DNA of 64,000 nt from Fomes fomentarius (Eukaryota; Basidiomycota; Agaricomycetes; Polyporales; Polyporaceae), in assembly GCA_022606135.1 (NCBI GenBank), contig JABYQN010000006.1, forward strand, positions 620,001 to 684,000, given 5' to 3'. A program made the position numbers and the translations under genes. The notes under the pieces were generated by a model. The model had not been told where the DNA came from. It worked only from the letters and a program-made list of their open reading frames with translations, and made no database searches. Of the stretch, positions 60,667 to 64,000 are shown piece after piece (position 1 is the first letter of the stretch; each line of letters begins with the position of its first letter).

Positions 60667-61791
60667 ACGCAGCAGACGAGGACACGGACGTGCAGCTGCA
60701 GCCAGTATGTATATTATCCTAATGCTCCTATATTCAGCGTATGTCCGTGCACGTACGGGTATGCCCATGTCATGTCATGCCATGCCATTCGTGCCCAGCG
60801 TCTTGGCTTGGAACGTGCGATATGCCCTTCGAGGCTAATAGACGTAATAGGCACCGACGTCAATAGGTCCCGGATCCATCGTGCGGATGGATATCTGGAG
60901 TTTGTTTTGATCAGCGGCGCCTGTGGATATCATGCAGCCACTGCTGTACACACAGCATCAGACCTGGCCGCATAGTATCATCCGTAGTACAAAGCCTCTG
61001 CTGCTCCGAATATGCAGTTAAGCGTACAGTAACATGTAGCTACTTACCGTCTCTCAGCTTATCATGCCTTGTTTGGCTTATCTTGCTCTTACGTATTCAA
61101 CTTGACCTAATCATCCTCTCCCTCTCGTAGTATGTGCTTCGAATGCCGCACAGTTCATCTGTTTCGATGGTGATCCCCTCACCCAAGGAGACACGGCTCG
61201 TATCGGTCATGCATAGCCCTTAGTACCAAGTGCTCGAAAGGTTATCGAATAATATTCTCACATGCACTTACACCTCGCGCTAGTTCTCACGCTACGTACG
61301 CTCGCATCACATCTGCAGACGAGGAGTGTTCCATTGAACAGCTTGCAGATGCTTTGATCCTGTCACCCTAGTATATAGCTCGTGACGCAGTCCAAGAGAG
61401 CACGACGATAGATGATTAATATACACTACAGGACGGAGATAAATAGAAACGTGATAGGACAACAGGTACCCGCAGCCTCGAGTCCTCGCGAAAGTGAGAT
61501 CGTCCTCCCCGCCTGCGACCCGAGAGAGTAGTACTAAGATACAATTCTACGTATATGCTATGCTGAGTAAAATATCGATTGAGCGATGATTGCAGCGAGA
61601 TCCAACAAAACAGATAACATCATAAGGACTAGGAGAGACGAGCGTAGTAGGTAGGCAAGGCAGGAGGAACACAGGCGAGGAGCGAGGAAAAAAGAAGCGG
61701 AGCGCATAGAGCAAGCCGGTCGTGGCCGTCGTCCACGCACGCGTACACACCCTCACGGTGGAGGCGCGCGCGCCCGCGAGTTCAGCCAGTT
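60667..61791. other. Intergenic region between convergent genes
   Basis: About 1.1 kb, AT-richer than the genes around it. No gene, repeat or RNA recognised. Confidence 0.5.
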
Positions 61792-64000
61792 TTATGTCCT
61801 TCCGCGTTTTCGATTCGTCCGCTTAGCCGACTGCTGCTCCGCATTCGCAGTCGTAGGCGAGTCCTCGCCCGTCCGTTGCGATGGCGGATTCTTGCGTTTC
61901 AATGACGCGTGCGACATCGAAGGGGTGGTCGGCCCTCCAGGAGTCGGTGCGGATGCTGGTGTTGACACCTGCGCAGGTGTCGAGCCGGAAGCTTGTGTTT
62001 GCTGGGGTGCAGTCTTCCCCTGCTTCGATGCACCATCAGGTTGAGAACTCGGCGAAGAGGTACCTAGTGATCCATGGGACGGGCCTGGCGCATTTCCTGG
62101 GGCGCCAGTAAAGGAGCTAGGAGGACCTGACGTCCCAGCTGAAAGGCCATTCGTTCCATCTGGGTGTGATGACGGACCCGGCATGCTACCAGGGAACATG
62201 TCCATACCGTTAGCACCTGAGTGCCCACTGCGGCGAATCTTGTCAGCAAAGGCCGACAGAGCGTCTATAGGATTCCTCATCAGCTATGTTCCGTTACGTA
62301 TCGCGCTAGCCCAGACAAGGGAGGTCAAGCCGCTACAGAGGAAATGGGCAAGGAAGTGGTCGGACATTTGCCATATCCTCGTTCTCAGGTCTGAACGCCC
62401 GCTGAGGACAACAATATATCGACGACCAATTTCCATCCCATTTCCTCTGTATCGGCCAAGGCATCCTTCCTGTCGTGCCTTTACCAGGGCGGACACGTAC
62501 CAACAGGCCCCATCTTGTTCGTGATGGAGAACTGAATCAAATCGGACATTTGCGCAACACTCTCCGCAAGCTGTAACCAAAATCGCTTTCAGAGCCTGCC
62601 ATCCACACGAGGTTAGACGAAGGACGTACCTCCAGACATCGCATCGTGGCCTGGGGTATACCGAATGCATTGATAGGCTCCGCTGGGATCACCGCGTGGT
62701 CGATGAGGTACCGCGGCTCATCGTACCTATTCTCGTCCATGCCATTCTGGTTCCCTGCGGGTGACGCCATCATCCTGGGCGAATCCGGTATTCGCTCACC
62801 CTGGATCGAGTCTAACGCTAGGTACTTGTCGTGGCAGAACGCATCGAACTGTAGCCGTTCAAACATGAGGGTGTAGTTGAACACTGGCGCCCCCGTCTGT
62901 GTCTGCACAGGTCTCGGAACCGTGTATACGACCACTTCGGCGGTGAATGGCCCACGGAGAGTGATGTTATACCCATTGGTGTACCGGAATGTCCAGGACG
63001 CGTTGGCGCATTCCACCACAGCACGCGACGAATTGACGAGTCGTTCGCGCGCACCGTCGATGTTGATCGACTGGGATTTTACTCCCGATTGGGCGGTGAC
63101 GAGGAAGAACCGGGGGAAGATTGGATAACCAATTTCTGTGACTGGCAGTCAGTAAGTGCCAGGACGTGCAGAAAAATTTGGATCTCACCAAATGGCTTCG
63201 CTTCAACCTGCTGATTGTCCTTCCAGAGCGTCAGCTTCATCGTAGCCTTCTCCGTGAAATAGCTCCGAACAGCATCTTGCCAATGCTGCAAAGTTAGCCT
63301 CTGGAATGGGCGGAGTGAGTTGGACTTTTGAGCATGTCTTGGGAGTCGTACTCACGTCTCTACTATCACTAGACAGCTGCCCGCTAAACTGCAATATCCG
63401 CTGGAGGGCTTGCCCAAACCCGACTGGGTACATACTATCATATAGACATAAATGCTTGAAGATGGCAAGCATCATTCAACTCAAACGTACGTTTGTGGCC
63501 TGATGGGAGGCGTTTGATTATTCACTGTTGGTATCGTTGCTATCGAGGCCGAAGGAGCTGGCGCAGACTGATTACCCTCTGCAGGAGCAGAAGCCTGGCC
63601 AGGAGGCGCAGGAGGAGGAGCATGGTTGGTCGATGGCCCAGCCACGGGAACGGGAAAAGGACCGGGACCTCCAGGCGGATGTCTGGATGCCGGCTGATTG
63701 GGATGCGCTGCTGGGGGCGCACTTGCTGGGGGTTGAGCAGGTGGATGCGATGGCGCTTGTGGACTCTGTGTGGGACCTGCTGTCGAAACCCTTGTTGGTG
63801 GCATCATGGTACCTGAATTCACGGGTAGAGGTGGTTGCGACAATCTTGGGGTGCGGGAAGGGTTGGGAGGTATTGGCGATTGTCGATGTGCAACTTGGGG
63901 CTGAGATTGCGGACGCTGCATCGCTACTGGTCCAGGACCAGGGTGCATCTGGTTGGGGTGGCGATCGGGTTGGCGAGGGGATTGTTGCGCTGAGAGATTG
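61792..64000 (-). CDS. LIM-domain-binding protein (PtaB/Mfg1-like), 5' end outside window
   Basis: A minus-strand gene whose N-terminus lies beyond 64000; the frame is open at the edge. The visible N-terminal part is proline-rich (MHPGPGPVAMQRPQSQPQVA). The LIM-binding/dimerisation domain follows: YPVGFGQALQRILQFSGQLS, WQDAVRSYFTEKATMKLTLW, YPIFPRFFLVTAQSGVKSQS, VVECANASWTFRYTNGYNIT, then FNYTLMFERLQFDAFCHDKY. After more short exons come QMSDLIQFSITNKMGPV and MRNPIDALSAFADKI. A Ser/Pro/Gly-rich tail ends in a basic, NLS-like KRTNRKRGRT. Fungal members (PtaB, Mfg1, Adn-type) work with Flo8/SomA-type factors in development and adhesion. Introns near 62280-62500 and 63300-63480 are not fully resolved. 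Confidence 0.85.

Noticed and set aside
63493..63816. Plus-strand Arg/Trp-rich frame at the right end
   Set aside because: Antisense of the proline-rich region of the LIM-binding protein gene.

Overview
This window is nuclear DNA of a filamentous basidiomycete, most likely an Agaricomycete. Genes are dense, on both strands, and split by many short introns (mostly 50-70 nt, GTRNGY...YAG). The families present are typical of mushroom-forming fungi: F-box proteins with a short coiled coil, HET-domain proteins, secreted GMC oxidoreductases, a PL14-like secreted lyase, and an EF-hand protein with a long helical N-terminus. I assembled gene models by hand, checking splice sites, reading frame and family motifs. 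Assignments to order or genus are not possible from sequence reading alone.

Layout. 0.2-5.8 kb: an F-box protein and a class 3 (diacylglycerol) lipase. 6.1-8.1 kb, minus strand: a UPF0303/YBR137W-like protein and proteasome subunit alpha1 (PSMA6/SCL1). 8.4-13.7 kb: the complete 19-exon gene for the largest subunit of RNA polymerase III, divergent from the proteasome gene. 15.1-18 kb: SPT4 (minus) and BIG1 (plus), a divergent pair whose shared ~139-bp promoter has been split by a 1,181-bp hAT-like transposable element. 18.8-22.1 kb: a many-exon EF-hand protein. 22.7-27.0 kb, minus: the mitochondrial glycine carrier HEM25 and a DUF2433 phosphoesterase-like/RRM/RGG protein. 27.5-32.9 kb: Mediator subunit MED13. 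33.4-35.0 kb: short/branched-chain acyl-CoA dehydrogenase. 35.5-36.6 kb: a frameshifted protein-kinase-like gene, followed by the 3' half of a tRNA-Gly-like sequence. 38-39 kb: secreted PL14-like lyase. 40.6-42.8 kb, minus: secreted GMC oxidoreductase with a GPI-like tail. 43.2-44.0 kb: degraded remnants. 44.7-46.8 kb: HET-domain protein. 47.3-49.3 kb, minus: intermediate cleaving peptidase ICP55. 49.6-51.7 kb, minus: APC-family amino acid/GABA permease. 53.2-54.8 kb: a possible small secreted protein and a WW-domain protein with a 12-nt microexon. 55.5-56.5 kb: HMG-box protein. 57.2-60.7 kb: PNUTS-like PP1 regulatory protein with a GC-AG intron. 61.8-64.0 kb: LIM-domain-binding (PtaB/Mfg1-like) regulator, cut by the window edge.

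Functionally the window is mostly conserved housekeeping: transcription (RPC1, SPT4, MED13, PNUTS-like, HMG-box, LIM-binding), protein turnover (proteasome, ICP55) and mitochondrial metabolism (HEM25, acyl-CoA dehydrogenase). Interspersed are faster-evolving accessory genes (F-box, EF-hand, kinase-like, HET, GMC, PL14). There is no operon logic; several divergent pairs share compact promoters. I found no clear new multi-gene system. The strongest unexpected signals are the hAT-like insertion in the SPT4/BIG1 promoter, the kinase frameshift between its two catalytic motifs, the microexon, the GC-AG intron, and telomere-like motifs in two promoters.
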